A stretch of DNA of 64,000 bases, taken from NCBI RefSeq assembly GCF_034140825.1, contig NC_089045.1, positions 441,501 through 505,500 on the forward strand. Reading direction: 5' to 3'. Below, piece after piece: positions 52,468-62,643 of this stretch; position 1 is the stretch's first letter; the number at the start of each line of letters is the position of its first letter. Source of the stretch: Oryza sativa Japonica Group (Eukaryota > Streptophyta > Magnoliopsida > Poales > Poaceae). The notes below the pieces were generated by a model that was given only the letters and a program-made list of their open reading frames with translations, ran no database searches and was not told the DNA's origin. Both the position numbers and the translations under genes were made by a program.

Positions 52468-54129
52468 CTAACGAATGAATCCCCTGGTGTAGAGAAGAAT
52501 GAGCAAAGAAACCAAAGTGACAACATTTATCAGTCTCTTCACCTTCTCCACCGTCCAGCTTCCATCCGACAAACTGGCCGGTATCTCATCATCATCCACA
52601 ATCACCACCGATTCCGGAAGAGGCGAACCCATGATCTTCTCATCATGAACTGCACTGCATTCTTCTTCAGATTTATCACCTTCAACGACGACTTGCTCCA
52701 CCACAACCTGTACAGCCGGTGGAACCATCTCCTCATGAACAATCACCACATGATCATTTGATCCCTCTGATGCTGCCATGATCATCGTGTCCGGTGGTTC
52801 ATGGAATTGGACATGGTGTGACGCCAGCAACGGTAGCCTCTTCTCGTCTTCAACGTCATCGACAACAGGAAGCTTCTTGTAGAACGTCTCGCAATCGATG
52901 TGGTAGAGGCTCTCCGTGCGCACCTCCTGCGCCAGCGCACACGGCCAGCAGAAGAGCCACCGGGCGTAGTCCGTCACCGACGGCGAGCCGCAGCACGCCG
53001 TGCTCGCCGGAAGCCCGAAGCGTTCTCTCATCTGGATCCTCCAGTAGCCGCCGTAGAGCAGGCCGCACACGCAGAGCAGGGCCCCGGCGCCGCCGACCAT
53101 GTCGCCGATGACCACGTCGTGGATGTGGAGCGCCGACACGCCCATCACCCACAGCGGCGCGAAGCACAGAAGCACGAACGTGGCGGTGTGCACGAACATG
53201 CTGCCGAATCCGAGCCGCTCCATGTTCCACCCGAAGGCGCAGAAGGTGCACGACAGGGAGAGCCACCACGCCGTCGCGTCGCCGCCGCAGTCGAACATGC
53301 CGCCGGCCCACTCCGGCTCGACCACGGCGTGTCCCGTGCATTTGTGTTGGCTCACCGAGTCGAAGGCGTTGGGGCACGCGAGCTCGCCGTAGTTGTCTTT
53401 TCCGAGCGGGCTGCACACGGTGTACACGACGGCGACGACCGGCGCGACGACGCCGAGCACGAAGAACCCATTCTCCACGAGCTCCGGCCGCGTCTTCTTG
53501 GTGTACCCCCAGTACAGGCCGCAGAGCACGTACTGGCAGGCGACGGTGAGGTGGAGCAGCGCGACCACGACGGCCATGTGGGCGCGCTCGCCGTGGCGCG
53601 GGCCGGCGCCGTCCTTGAAGTAGGCGGCGCGGAGGTCGGCGGCGTCGGCGGGGCGCCAGCGGCAGAGCAGGAAGAGGTGGTGGCAGAGGACGGGGTGCTG
53701 GTAGAGGCTCATGAGCGTGAAGAGCGCGTTGAGAACCTGGTTATTGATCTCGATCCAGTGGTTCCTCGCCGCCGGCGTGGGGAACGCCCCGTCGAGCAGG
53801 CCGAGGAGGAGCAGGACGAGCATGGCGCCGGAGACGGCGACGCAGAGAAGCCAGAGGAGCATGGCGATGTTCATGGGGTTGGTGATCCAGTCCTTGGTCG
53901 CCGAACGCACAGAGCTCCAGTTGATGGCGATTCCGGCGGAGAGGTGGTCGTCGGCGGCATTGCGGCGCCACGGTTTGAGCTGCCTGAGCCAGTGCGCGCG
54001 CTGTGGCTTGTCGAGGAGGAGGGGCTCGGCGAGCGGTGGCGCAGGCTGGGCGCGGTAGTTGCTGAGCATCGGGGCGTTGCCATTCTCTGCGGTTTGTGCA
54101 TCGTCGTCACAATCACAAGCAAGAAGCAT
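52468..54129 (-). CDS. PLAC8/DUF2985 membrane protein, tandem copy 2
   Basis: Paralogue of the neighbouring gene at 48973-50448, with 553 residues and no intron. Shared blocks are KDWITNPMNIAMLLWLL, WIEINNQVLNALFTLMSLYQ, VEPEWAGGMFDCGGD, SLSCTFCAFGWNMERLGFG, MRERFGLPAS and WLFCWPCALAQEVRTESLYH. The Cys-rich PLAC8 part is intact. Unlike copy 1 it has a longer acidic C-terminal tail ending in an extra membrane segment (INVVTLVSLLILLYTRGFI), so its C-terminus is probably anchored. The start is the first ATG, MLLACDCDDD. Function of the pair is unknown. Confidence 0.88.
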   Translation of the reverse strand: MLLACDCDDDAQTAENGNAPMLSNYRAQPAPPLAEPLLLDKPQRAHWLRQLKPWRRNAADDHLSAGIAINWSSVRSATKDWITNPMNIAMLLWLLCVAVSGAMLVLLLLGLLDGAFPTPAARNHWIEINNQVLNALFTLMSLYQHPVLCHHLFLLCRWRPADAADLRAAYFKDGAGPRHGERAHMAVVVALLHLTVACQYVLCGLYWGYTKKTRPELVENGFFVLGVVAPVVAVVYTVCSPLGKDNYGELACPNAFDSVSQHKCTGHAVVEPEWAGGMFDCGGDATAWWLSLSCTFCAFGWNMERLGFGSMFVHTATFVLLCFAPLWVMGVSALHIHDVVIGDMVGGAGALLCVCGLLYGGYWRIQMRERFGLPASTACCGSPSVTDYARWLFCWPCALAQEVRTESLYHIDCETFYKKLPVVDDVEDEKRLPLLASHHVQFHEPPDTMIMAASEGSNDHVVIVHEEMVPPAVQVVVEQVVVEGDKSEEECSAVHDEKIMGSPLPESVVIVDDDEIPASLSDGSWTVEKVKRLINVVTLVSLLILLYTRGFIR

Positions 54130-55045
54130 TGCAAAATTGCAATTCGCAAAGCCCCCTTCTCGTCCACCTGCATTTCAGGAGAAAAAGAAAACAGATGAAA
54201 TTTCAGGAAAAATCTACAATGGACACAAGAATCTGGACATGGGAAAAGAAAAGAGGGGATTTTGTCGAAAAGCAGCAAGGAAGAAGGGGAGGAGAGAGTT
54301 TGGAGAGCTAAGTCTTACCAGAAAGGAGACAAGGCTGCAACTTGCAACTTTCTGTTTGATCCACTCTTATTGGATCCACAACTGAATATAATTTGTTTTT
54401 CAGTTGAAAAGAGGGGTTCTTGTACAAGCAAGCAAAGCAATGGCTCTCCCAAAATTTTGGAGCTTGTAGAGTTTTTGCAGTCCGGTGTCATCGTGGGTTG
54501 ACTTGAGACGGTCAAGTCAGTTCAGGTCAGACTTGGGTGGCGCTGCTTATATGTTGCAGTAATTAGGAAGGCAACAGAGACATCTTCTTCCAAGTTCCAA
54601 GTGAAGTGGACAAGTCCTATATTAGGAAGAAAGGCGTTGAGCTGCCTGCCATTCTGGACCCTGTTGCTGCATGTGTGATTCATGAGGAAAATACAGACAA
54701 GGCCTTCCTTTTCTTCTCCAGCCAGATGGGATATGCCAAAAAAAAAACATTATATTTAATTTAAGATGTATAGTCTACAGGCATTAACTGGAGTAGGGTG
54801 GTACTTGAATCAGTGAAGTGACTGGAGCTGGAGGTGCTGGGAGAGGGACGGACAACAGTTGATGGTCCCATAATCTCACGGACTCATTCAACAAAGGTAA
54901 ATAGGCCCATCTTGCTCCCTGCAATTCCGTTCCCGTGCAGTTGCGTTAGTATTACAGTTACCCCACACAGAAAATTAAAAGAAACGAAATTTCTCTCAAG
55001 GAACAACTGAGAGAGAGAGATCACACAAACAACTTCCTTGGACTC
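54130..55045. promoter_or_regulatory. Divergent intergenic region between PLAC8 copy 2 and a PPR gene
   Basis: Lies between divergently transcribed starts at 54129 (minus) and 55046 (plus), so it must hold both promoters. Short open frames have no support. An AGAGAGAGAGA run directly precedes the PPR leader near 55010. Confidence 0.45.
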
Positions 55046-57430
55046 ATGAGATCGAGCAGCGACGGCGGCATGTTTCCTTGGACTCACCGCCGCCACCTCC
55101 TCCAATCGCATTCTCCTCTCCACCTGCTGCATTACTGCACCTCCTCCACCTCCATCTCCAGGGATCCCTTCGCCATCGCCTCCATGGCCTCCTCCTCCTC
55201 CTCCTCTTCACACCTCCACGCGCACTCCCTTAAGCTGGGCACGCTCGCTCACACCTTCAACATGAATCACCTCCTCATCTACTACGCTAGGCGGGGCCTT
55301 CTCGACTCAGCACTCAAGGTGTTCGACGAAATGCCGCAAAGGAACCTCGTCTCCTGGACAGCCATGGTCTCTGCCTCAACGGGCAATGGCGCGCCCCACC
55401 TGGGCTTTCGTTTCTTCGTTTCCATGATCAGGAGCGGCTTCTGCCCCAACGAGTTCTCGCTCGCAACCATGCTCACTGCCTGCCACTCCATGGTGGCCCA
55501 TTCCTCCAATAAGCTCCTCATCGCCCTTTCGCTCCACGGTGTTGCCGTCAGAGCTGGCCTGGATAGCAATCCTTTTGTGGGGAGCTCTCTGCTGCTCATG
55601 TACGCAAAGCATGGCCGCATTGCTGCTGCACAGCGTGCATTCGCACATATCAGGAACAAAGATTTGACGTGCTGGAATGCCATGCTCGAAGGATATGTTT
55701 TGAATGGTTTTGGGCATCATGCCATTCGTACGGTGCTCCTGATGCATCATTCTGGGCTTGCACCTGACCGGTACACCTATATTTCTGCTGTTAAGGCTTG
55801 TTCAATCAGTGCGCAGTGGGATCTTGGGCGACAGCTTCACTGTCTTGTCATCCACAGCATGCTCGAGTCCAATACCTCGGTCATGAATTCCCTTGTTGAT
55901 ATGTATTTCAGAGCCAGACAGAAGGAAACTGCTGCTTCTGTCTTTCGCAAGATTAGACAAAAAGACACCGTGTCTTGGAATACCATGATTTCAGGTTTTG
56001 CGCATGATGAAGACGACAAGGCAGTTTTTGGCTGCTTGATTGACATGTCACGAATCGGATGTAAACCTAATGAGGTTACTTTCTCTGTCTTGTTGAGGCT
56101 GAGTGGTGCTAAAGAGAATGAATCATTGGGCCTTCAGATCGTTGCCCTTGCCTACCGTCATGGCTATACTGACAATGTTCTTGTAGCAAATGCAGTAATC
56201 AACATGCTATCCAGATGTGGATTGCTCAACCGTGCATATGGCTTCTTCTGTAGTCTCACATCCACAAACATTGTGACATGGAACGAGATGATTGCAGGTT
56301 ATGGTCTCTTCAGTCACTCTGAAGAAACAATGAAGCTCTTCCGCAGTTTGGTTTGCTTTGGAGAAAGACCTGATGAGTTCACCTACTCAGCTGTTCTGTC
56401 TGCCTTCCAGGAAGCTCAAGGTGCAAGGGATCATGAGCAAATCCACGCAACTATTCTGAAACAAGGTTTTGCCTCCTGTCAGTTCGTGTCCACTTCACTG
56501 ATCAAGGCAAATGTAGCAGCGTTTGGGTCAGTTCAGATTTCACTAAAAATCATCGAGGACGCTGGCAAGATGGAGCTGGTGTCATGGGGAGTCGTTATCT
56601 CAGCATTCCTGAAGCATGGCCTGAACGATGAGGTCATTTTCCTTTTCAACTTGTTTAGAGGTGACTCCACCAACAAGCCTGATGAGTTCATCCTGGCAAC
56701 CGTCCTAAATGCCTGTGCAAATGCTGCATTGATCAGGCACTGCAGATGCATCCATTCGCTTGTTCTCAAGACAGGTCATTCCAAGCACTTCTGCGTAGCT
56801 AGCGCTGTTGTTGATGCCTACGCGAAATGTGGTGAGATTACCTCTGCAGAGAGCGCTTTCACCGTTGTTTCATCAGGAACCGACGATGCCATCCTGTACA
56901 ACACCATGCTGACAGCTTATGCCAACCATGGTTTGATCCACGAAGCTCTCAACCTCTACGAAGAGATGACAAAGGCTAAATTGAGTCCAACACCAGCCAC
57001 ATTCGTTGCCATTCTGTCAGCCTGCAGCCATTTGGGGCTAGTCGAGCAGGGGAAGCTTGTGTTCAGCACCATGCTGTCTGCGTATGGCATGCATCCAGCA
57101 AGAGCCAACTACGCCTGCCTGGTTGATCTCCTGGCAAGAAAGGGGCTACTCGACGAGGCGAAGGGTGTGATCGATGCAATGCCGTTCCAACCATGGCCTG
57201 CAGTTTGGAGGTCGCTGGTGATCGGTTGCCGGATACATGGGAACAAGCAACTTGGCGTGCTTGCGGCAGAGCAGATCCTGAGAATGGCGCCGAGCAGCGA
57301 TGGCGCTTATATTTCGCTGTCAAACGTGTATGCTGACGATGGAGAGTGGCAGTCTGCAGAGGAGACCAGGAGGAGGATGGTTCAGAATCACGTTCAGAAG
57401 TTGCAAGGGTACAGCAGGATTGAGATGTAG
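55046..57430 (+). CDS. PPR protein, PLS class ending in E/E+ region
   Basis: Predicted organellar RNA-binding editing factor. It is intronless, with 794 residues. The Ser/Arg/His-rich first 60 residues fit a mitochondrial or plastid targeting peptide; an internal start MASSSSSSSS at about residue 47 is also possible. About 18 PPR motifs follow (NHLLIYYARRGLLDSALKVF, TWNEMIAGYGLFSHSEETMK, VASAVVDAYAKCGEITSAES). The end of the protein (ACSHLGLVEQGK, YACLVDLLARKGLLDEAKGV, VWRSLVIGCRIHGNKQLG, SNVYADDGEWQSAEETRR) is the E region. It stops at QGYSRIEM, before any DYW domain. Such proteins usually need a DYW partner in trans. No frameshift or stop is seen. Confidence 0.92.
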   Translation: MRSSSDGGMFPWTHRRHLLQSHSPLHLLHYCTSSTSISRDPFAIASMASSSSSSSHLHAHSLKLGTLAHTFNMNHLLIYYARRGLLDSALKVFDEMPQRNLVSWTAMVSASTGNGAPHLGFRFFVSMIRSGFCPNEFSLATMLTACHSMVAHSSNKLLIALSLHGVAVRAGLDSNPFVGSSLLLMYAKHGRIAAAQRAFAHIRNKDLTCWNAMLEGYVLNGFGHHAIRTVLLMHHSGLAPDRYTYISAVKACSISAQWDLGRQLHCLVIHSMLESNTSVMNSLVDMYFRARQKETAASVFRKIRQKDTVSWNTMISGFAHDEDDKAVFGCLIDMSRIGCKPNEVTFSVLLRLSGAKENESLGLQIVALAYRHGYTDNVLVANAVINMLSRCGLLNRAYGFFCSLTSTNIVTWNEMIAGYGLFSHSEETMKLFRSLVCFGERPDEFTYSAVLSAFQEAQGARDHEQIHATILKQGFASCQFVSTSLIKANVAAFGSVQISLKIIEDAGKMELVSWGVVISAFLKHGLNDEVIFLFNLFRGDSTNKPDEFILATVLNACANAALIRHCRCIHSLVLKTGHSKHFCVASAVVDAYAKCGEITSAESAFTVVSSGTDDAILYNTMLTAYANHGLIHEALNLYEEMTKAKLSPTPATFVAILSACSHLGLVEQGKLVFSTMLSAYGMHPARANYACLVDLLARKGLLDEAKGVIDAMPFQPWPAVWRSLVIGCRIHGNKQLGVLAAEQILRMAPSSDGAYISLSNVYADDGEWQSAEETRRRMVQNHVQKLQGYSRIEM

Positions 57431-57971
57431 TAGGAATGTTCTATATATATTTTAGATTGGCTAACAGTAACTACTGATTGCTGAACGGAATTGCTAAAAA
57501 AAATGTGAATACTTCCATGTGTCCATGTTAGATGTTGGAGGAAGCATAGACTGAACGTGAATACTTCTTTCTTGTAACAATGTTTGGAAGAAAGCAAGTA
57601 AATCCTGGAAACATGTTGGATATACTGTAGTTTGGGTATTTGGTGGGCAATGCTAGTATATCCAGACAGGAAGTTAATGTATTCTTAGCATCCTTAACAA
57701 GAAAATGTTGATTTCCAAATAAGAACCATCCAACAATCAGATTACCAGTTCGAGAGGAAACAGGGATCAGAAACCTCGAATTCATTTTTTCCCCTTCTTT
57801 TCAAAGTAGTGCTCACTAAAGCAGCAGGTAATACATTTCATTCATATCATCAGGCATACACATGCCTAGCTAACAATGACAAATATGAACTAACTATTCT
57901 CAGCCCACATACATCTTCCTATTCCAGCTGCCTCTTTTTAAACTGGAAAAGCCAGCCATTCATGTTTCACA
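57431..57971. other. 3' regions of the convergent PPR and DRB genes
   Basis: AT-rich with no gene recognised; probably 3' untranslated sequence of both flanking genes. Confidence 0.4.
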
Positions 57972-58099
57972 CCTCTGCAGGTGAACACACTAAGGCTATT
58001 GCATTTTGATTCAACAACCGCAGCTTATTCTTCGCCCTCTGCAGGTGAACACACTAAAGCTATTGCATTTTGATTCAACAACCACAGCTTATTCTTCGC
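57972..58099. repeat. 64-bp tandem duplication across the DRB stop codon
   Basis: Two direct copies (57972-58035 and 58036-58099) of a unit with CCTCTGCAGGTGAACACAC, GCTATTGCATTTTGATTCAA and CAGCTTATTCTTCG, nearly identical. The right copy contains the last codons and TAA of the DRB gene (58089-58091), and the left copy repeats them in the 3' untranslated region. Confidence 0.85.
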
Positions 58100-61000
58100 T
58101 CATATTAGTTGCGGGAGGATCTGAACCCATTGCTGTAATATCTCCAAATTCCTTTGTCTCTGGAGAATTACACACTGCAGAGTTCTTTGGTGTCTCCTTC
58201 ATGTTCGTAGCTTCCCCATTAGGTTCCGTTCTTGGTGACTCCTCCTTTACGACCCTAGCGTCCACGTCAGGTTGTGGCACTGCAGTGTCACCAGCTGGCT
58301 CCTGCTTTACACCCCTATCTTGCTCATTAAGTTGAGAAATTACAGTATCTCTGGCTGGCCCAAGTTCTACACTTCCAGCTTCCTTACAAGCTTGCAGCAT
58401 TGCAGTATCGATGAATGGCTCCTGCTTTACACTTGAAGCTTCCTCTTTAGGTTGCAGAATTGCAGCATCGATGGATGGTTCCTGCTTAACACTTATAGCT
58501 TCCTCATTAGGTGGCACCACTGAAATATCTCTGGATGGCTCCTGTTCTACTCTAGCTTCATCATCAGGTTGCACCAATGCAGCGTCACTGTGTTGGTTCT
58601 CCTTATCAGGTTGTACCATTTCAATATCTCTAGGTGGCTCAGCTTCTACTCTTTTAGCTTCCTCACAAGGTTGAAGGAACAGAGTGCCACAAGATGCCTC
58701 CTGTGTTATTACTGTTGGCTGCATTAGGACGTCAGAATCGTGAGCATCTCCAGCCACTCTAGCTTCATCCTTTTCCACAACAGCTTGACCATCCTTCTTC
58801 ATGAATTTCCTCTTGTTCCATTTCTTCTTGAAACCACCTTTCTTTATTTTAAGTGGTTTGGGGGTTTCAATTGGCATTTTCTCTACCTCCTTACCTACCC
58901 TTTTACCAGGAACTACAATATATTTTGTCGCACCATTTGCAGAACCCTCTGATTGACCTGCACCAAGCAATGCCCATGCATGACCCAATGTTCACCATAA
59001 TAACACACAAACAAGAACATAGCAATGTTAATTTTAACAGTGAATAGCCTGGATAATATAAAAAATAAAAATAAGACCCTTAGAGAAGAACAGAACAATA
59101 CCTTGAATTGCCAGAAGAGCAGTTCGAGCAGCTTTTATCTCTGCATCTTTCTTTGTTCTGGCTGCAGCACCAATATATTGTATTCCACCAATCTCTACAG
59201 TGCATATGAAAGGAGCTAAGCCTGAGGCTGATTTGGTGCAAATATAAGATGGAATGGCATAATTCATCTTCTGTGCATACTCCTGAAGAAGATTCTTGCA
59301 CAGCCCAGTCTCTTGCTGAAAACATATTAATATGTGTAAAAAAATGCACAGTGATCCAGGAAAGAGATTATAACACTATGCTAAGTTTAGTCAGCCTGAT
59401 TCCTAAGAACTAAAGAACATCCAAATTATCTAAATCCTGGCAGTACGAGTTCAGTAGCTATTAAACGACTAATTTCCTATTGTATTCATGGGAATAACCT
59501 AGTAGAGTTGTAAGCTTGAGAAAATACAAATAAATCATGACAGAAGACAACAATAAAGACTTTCTGCAATCTCCTACCTGGCCGATCTATACAAATACCC
59601 TCCCTTCTTGCTCACTGGGTCCTAACTTTAGCCGACAATCTAGTGATCTACAAAGCCGAAAGCTCTGAGTATTCCTGGAGTTATAGTCCATGGTTTGCCT
59701 TTTCTGTCTCTGTTTTTATAATTCTTATGCCGTTCTTCAGATTTCTGAGAATTCAAAACCAACAACTGTATTGAAAGTTTGAAACAAAAAGACAATTACA
59801 ATGCTTTCTAATAATCATCTACTACAGCAGCAGGTCCCAATAGCCCTTGCTTGCACAATGCTCCAATCAGCTGCCCCAACACTGGTGCATCGTGCACAAA
59901 TAGTGGCTCCAACAGTAACTCCTGTGACTGTGTGGCACCATCACCTGCCTGCAGCAAGCCTATCAGCTCCGACAATGCTGGTGGATCCCACTGCAGGCCA
60001 CGCCTTATTGCCTCCTGCACCAACTCCCTCACTGTGCCCATGTCCCCGGCAGACATGCACCCGGCGACTACCACACCAAATGTCCTTACATCCGGTGGGC
60101 ACCCGGCGTGCTCCATGCAGGTCATCATCTGCCGCGCTCCGGCAAGGTCACCTTTCCTACATAGCGCGCTGATGTACACACTATACACATCCACGTCTGG
60201 TACCAGCCCTCTCAGGAGCATTTCATCAAACACCTCCTCCACAGAATCGAACTCCAAGCACTCGCTGAAAGCTTGCATTGTCAATTTGAAGTATGCAAGT
60301 GCAGGTGCCACCCTGTTAGAGCCCATCTTATTCTTCATGACCTCATATGCCTCCGCTACCTTTCCCTCCTGCAGAAGCGCATCGAAGACGGCGTGGTAGT
60401 CAGATCTGCTTGGGGAAATGCCCCAATGGCACATCTTGTCCAAGAATGCTACTGCATCCTGAGCGGAAGCGTACTGGCACAGGGAGGAGAGGACAGCACG
60501 ACAACTGGCCAGGTCAGGGTCAAGAAGAAGCGAGGGCATGCAGCAAAGGAGGTCGGCGGCAGCAGCGGGGCGGTGGGCCTGGCAGAGTGTGGAGATGAGG
60601 ATGTGGAAGGTGGTCGCATCAGGGGAGACTGATGGGGCAGCGAGCAAGAGGACTTTAGGGGCAAAGCGGAGGAACGCTGGGGAAGAGCAGATAGCAGCGA
60701 GGAGGGAGTTGAGGGCACGAGCAGTGCGGAGGGTGGAGGAGAAGAAGGTGGCAGCGGCAGCAAGACGGCAGTGGCGTGCAAGGGTTGCCAGAAGGCGGTG
60801 GTGGTGGTCAGCTTCTCGGTGCATTTCCCTCAGGTTCAGTTGCTGACTTCCTGTGTTGCACAGGCCAGTCTCTTGCTGGAAAACATATTAAGGTGTGTCA
60901 AGAACATAGAATCCAGGTAAGAGATTATAGCACTATGCTAATTTAGTCAGGCGTTAATTCCTAGGGACTCGACCAAAAGAGCATCAAAATTATCTAGGTC

Positions 61001-62165
61001 TTGGACTCGGAAATGATCACAAAACTTAATATGTGTACTTTGATGTTTGCATTGTTCATGGTTCACAAACCGGGGAAGAGTGAGTTCAGAAGCTCTTTAA
61101 CAACCAATTTCCTGTTATATTCATATAATACCTGAGTAGAATTATGAGCCTGAAAAGATACAGACAGATCATGACGGCAGATAATAATAAGACCGTGGTG
61201 ACTGACAGCAAAGCTTTCACAATCTCTTCTATGCAAATACCCTCTCTTCTTGCTCTCTAGGACCTAACTCTATCCAAACATGAAAGCCCTGATTCGTTCT
61301 GGAGTTATCAGGTGAGTGGCTATCTCATTCTTCGGATTCGCGCGAATTCAAAAGCAGGCACTGTATAGAAATAAGTAGACTATCCCAACACTTTTACTAA
61401 TCTTGTACTACACCAGCAGGTCCTCCCAGGCCCCAGGTATTCCATCATGTTGAGTTAAACAAAAACACAAGTAGAGCAGACAGTGACTTACAACAGCTGG
61501 GATGTTTGCGTTGGCTGGTATGGACTTGACAATTTCCATGAGGGCAACTTCAGCAGCAGACTGTTCTGCAGCCTTTCTGTTGAAGAATCCGGGCAGGGAG
61601 TCATAGCTGGTGTTATTAATCACCACTGTGGACTTGAAGACAGGCTCATGGGAAGGTCCCTCCTTGAAGGTATGATACTCTGGAGTCTGGAGGCCGGCTT
61701 TCTGCGCATACTCTTGCAGCCGGCTCTTGAAGACGTAGCAGTTCTCAACCCCTGGGCCAAATCAAGCATACCACAACTCAGAAAATAGCATTACCACGAT
61801 GCCGGGAAGAGCAATTTTTGAGATTTCGTCCCAGCAACCAGCTCTCTATCAAGATGACATAATAATGCAAGTAATGTTTCGGCAACAAATGTAGTAGTAG
61901 TTACATCCCAGGCGCATCAATGCATCATGTATGATGGTGAATGCTCTCCAGTAAAGCAATTTCCATTTAAAAAGTGGAGAGGAACCAAAACCTGCGGTTA
62001 GCTCGTTGGAATGAACAGTCCTCCCTTGGTTCTTGTTGAGACCAAAGAAGAGTGTTGAGAGGGAGGGGGGAGAGAGAGAAACATACTGATTCCGGCGGTG
62101 GCGCCGTTGGGAGCGGGCGAGGTGTTGGCGGTCTCCGGCGGAAGGGGCGTGGGCGGCATGTCCAT
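58089..62165 (-). CDS. Double-stranded RNA-binding protein (DRB family)
   Basis: Predicted dsRNA-binding cofactor for small-RNA biogenesis. Exons 62165-62087, 61751-61492, 59315-59102 and 58957-58089 join in frame and give about 473 residues. dsRBD1 lies at about residues 27-97 (NCYVFKSRLQEYAQKAGL, ... KAAEQSAAEVALMEIV). dsRBD2 lies at about 115-182 (LCKNLLQEYAQKMNYA, ... ARTKKDAEIKAARTALLAI). A basic stretch (KIKKGGFKKKWNKRKFMKK) that could be a nuclear signal follows. The last 220 residues are an acidic tail of about seven degenerate repeats built on EEA-SVKQEP-D-A-LQP. Intron 2 is 2.2 kb and holds a PPR gene on the same strand. Order and sequence fit the rice DRB7/DRB8 pair as I recall it (inference). 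Confidence 0.9.
59290..59840. repeat. Direct repeat flanking the nested PPR gene, copy A
   Basis: Shares with 60853-61435, in order: AGTCTCTTGCTG (start of DRB exon 3 with acceptor), AAACATATTAA, AGAGATTATA-CACTATGCTAA, AAATTATCTA, ATACAAATACCCTC and finally CTACAGCAGCAGGTCC, the last codons of the PPR gene. Confidence 0.8.
59808..60875 (-). CDS. P-class PPR protein nested in DRB intron 2; possible fusion exon
   Basis: Open frame from ATG 60824 to stop 59808 encodes 338 residues with P-type PPR motifs (TTFHILISTLCQAHRPAAAA, DVYSVYISALCRKGDLAGAR, TFGVVVAGCMSAGDMGTVRE). It begins with a His/Arg/Ala-rich segment that could be a targeting peptide. Directly upstream lies a truncated copy of the start of DRB exon 3 with its acceptor (TTTTCCAG at 60883-60876). 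From that acceptor the frame QETGLCNTGSQQLNLRE leads without a stop into the PPR ATG, in the phase (0) left by DRB exon 2. It may therefore be an independent gene or an alternative last exon of DRB that yields a dsRBD1-PPR fusion of about 468 residues. Transcript data would decide. It shows no broken codons. Confidence 0.8.
   Translation of the reverse strand, partial: QETGLCNTGSQQLNLREMHREADHHHRLLATLARHCRLAAAATFFSSTLRTARALNSLLAAICSSPAFLRFAPKVLLLAAPSVSPDATTFHILISTLCQAHRPAAAADLLCCMPSLLLDPDLASCRAVLSSLCQYASAQDAVAFLDKMCHWGISPSRSDYHAVFDALLQEGKVAEAYEVMKNKMGSNRVAPALAYFKLTMQAFSECLEFDSVEEVFDEMLLRGLVPDVDVYSVYISALCRKGDLAGARQMMTCMEHAGCPPDVRTFGVVVAGCMSAGDMGTVRELVQEAIRRGLQWDPPALSELIGLLQAGDGATQSQELLLEPLFVHDAPVLGQLIGALCKQGLLGPAAVVDDY
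60853..61435. repeat. Direct repeat flanking the nested PPR gene, copy B
   Basis: Diverged copy of 59290-59840. At 61408-61430 it ends with a remnant of a PPR C-terminus (minus-strand GACCTGCTGGTGTAGTAC, compare GACCTGCTGCTGTAGTAG of the intact gene). At 60853-60875 it has the truncated DRB exon start. Confidence 0.8.
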
Positions 62166-62643
62166 TCCCACCTCGCCGCCACCGCCGCCGCAGCGTCGTC
62201 GAGAGTCGAGAGAGAAGAGAAGGGTTTTGGTTGTGTGCGTGGTGCGATGCCAAGAAAAGGTGGAAACCAAATTGTATAAGTGCGTGCGTGTGGATGGTCG
62301 ATTCTTCGAGGCCCAGCGATGGGCCCACTTGTAAGTGCCTCAGAACGACTACTTATTTTTTTTATTAAAAAAAGGAAAAGAAACAAAAAACAGTAGCTTT
62401 CTGCTTCTAAGCGCTCCTAGCAATTGATTTTTTTTTTGGGTGCAAAACATGGTGGTGGTATAAATTGTGGCCAGGAAAACATCCTCAACATAAATAGTAC
62501 ACCAGTATGATCTGATGATTTGCATTCGCTCCTCAAGTCGAGCGTCAACAAGATCGATCCTTTATTACACATCTCAAACACACAGACACCCTTATTACTC
62601 ACTCACTCGACCAATGTGCTATGCTCCCGACGCTAATCAGTTA
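62166..62643 (-). promoter_or_regulatory. Leader and promoter region of the DRB gene
   Basis: GC-rich up to about 62215 (leader with GCCGCCACCGCC), then a TGGGCCC box at 62320-62326 and AT-rich sequence with poly-T runs. No transcription start assigned. Confidence 0.4.

Noticed and set aside
52900-54198. 432-codon antisense frame across PLAC8 copy 2
   Set aside because: Shadow frame; His/Arg/Glu/Ala-rich, no domain, and the opposite strand encodes the conserved PLAC8 protein.
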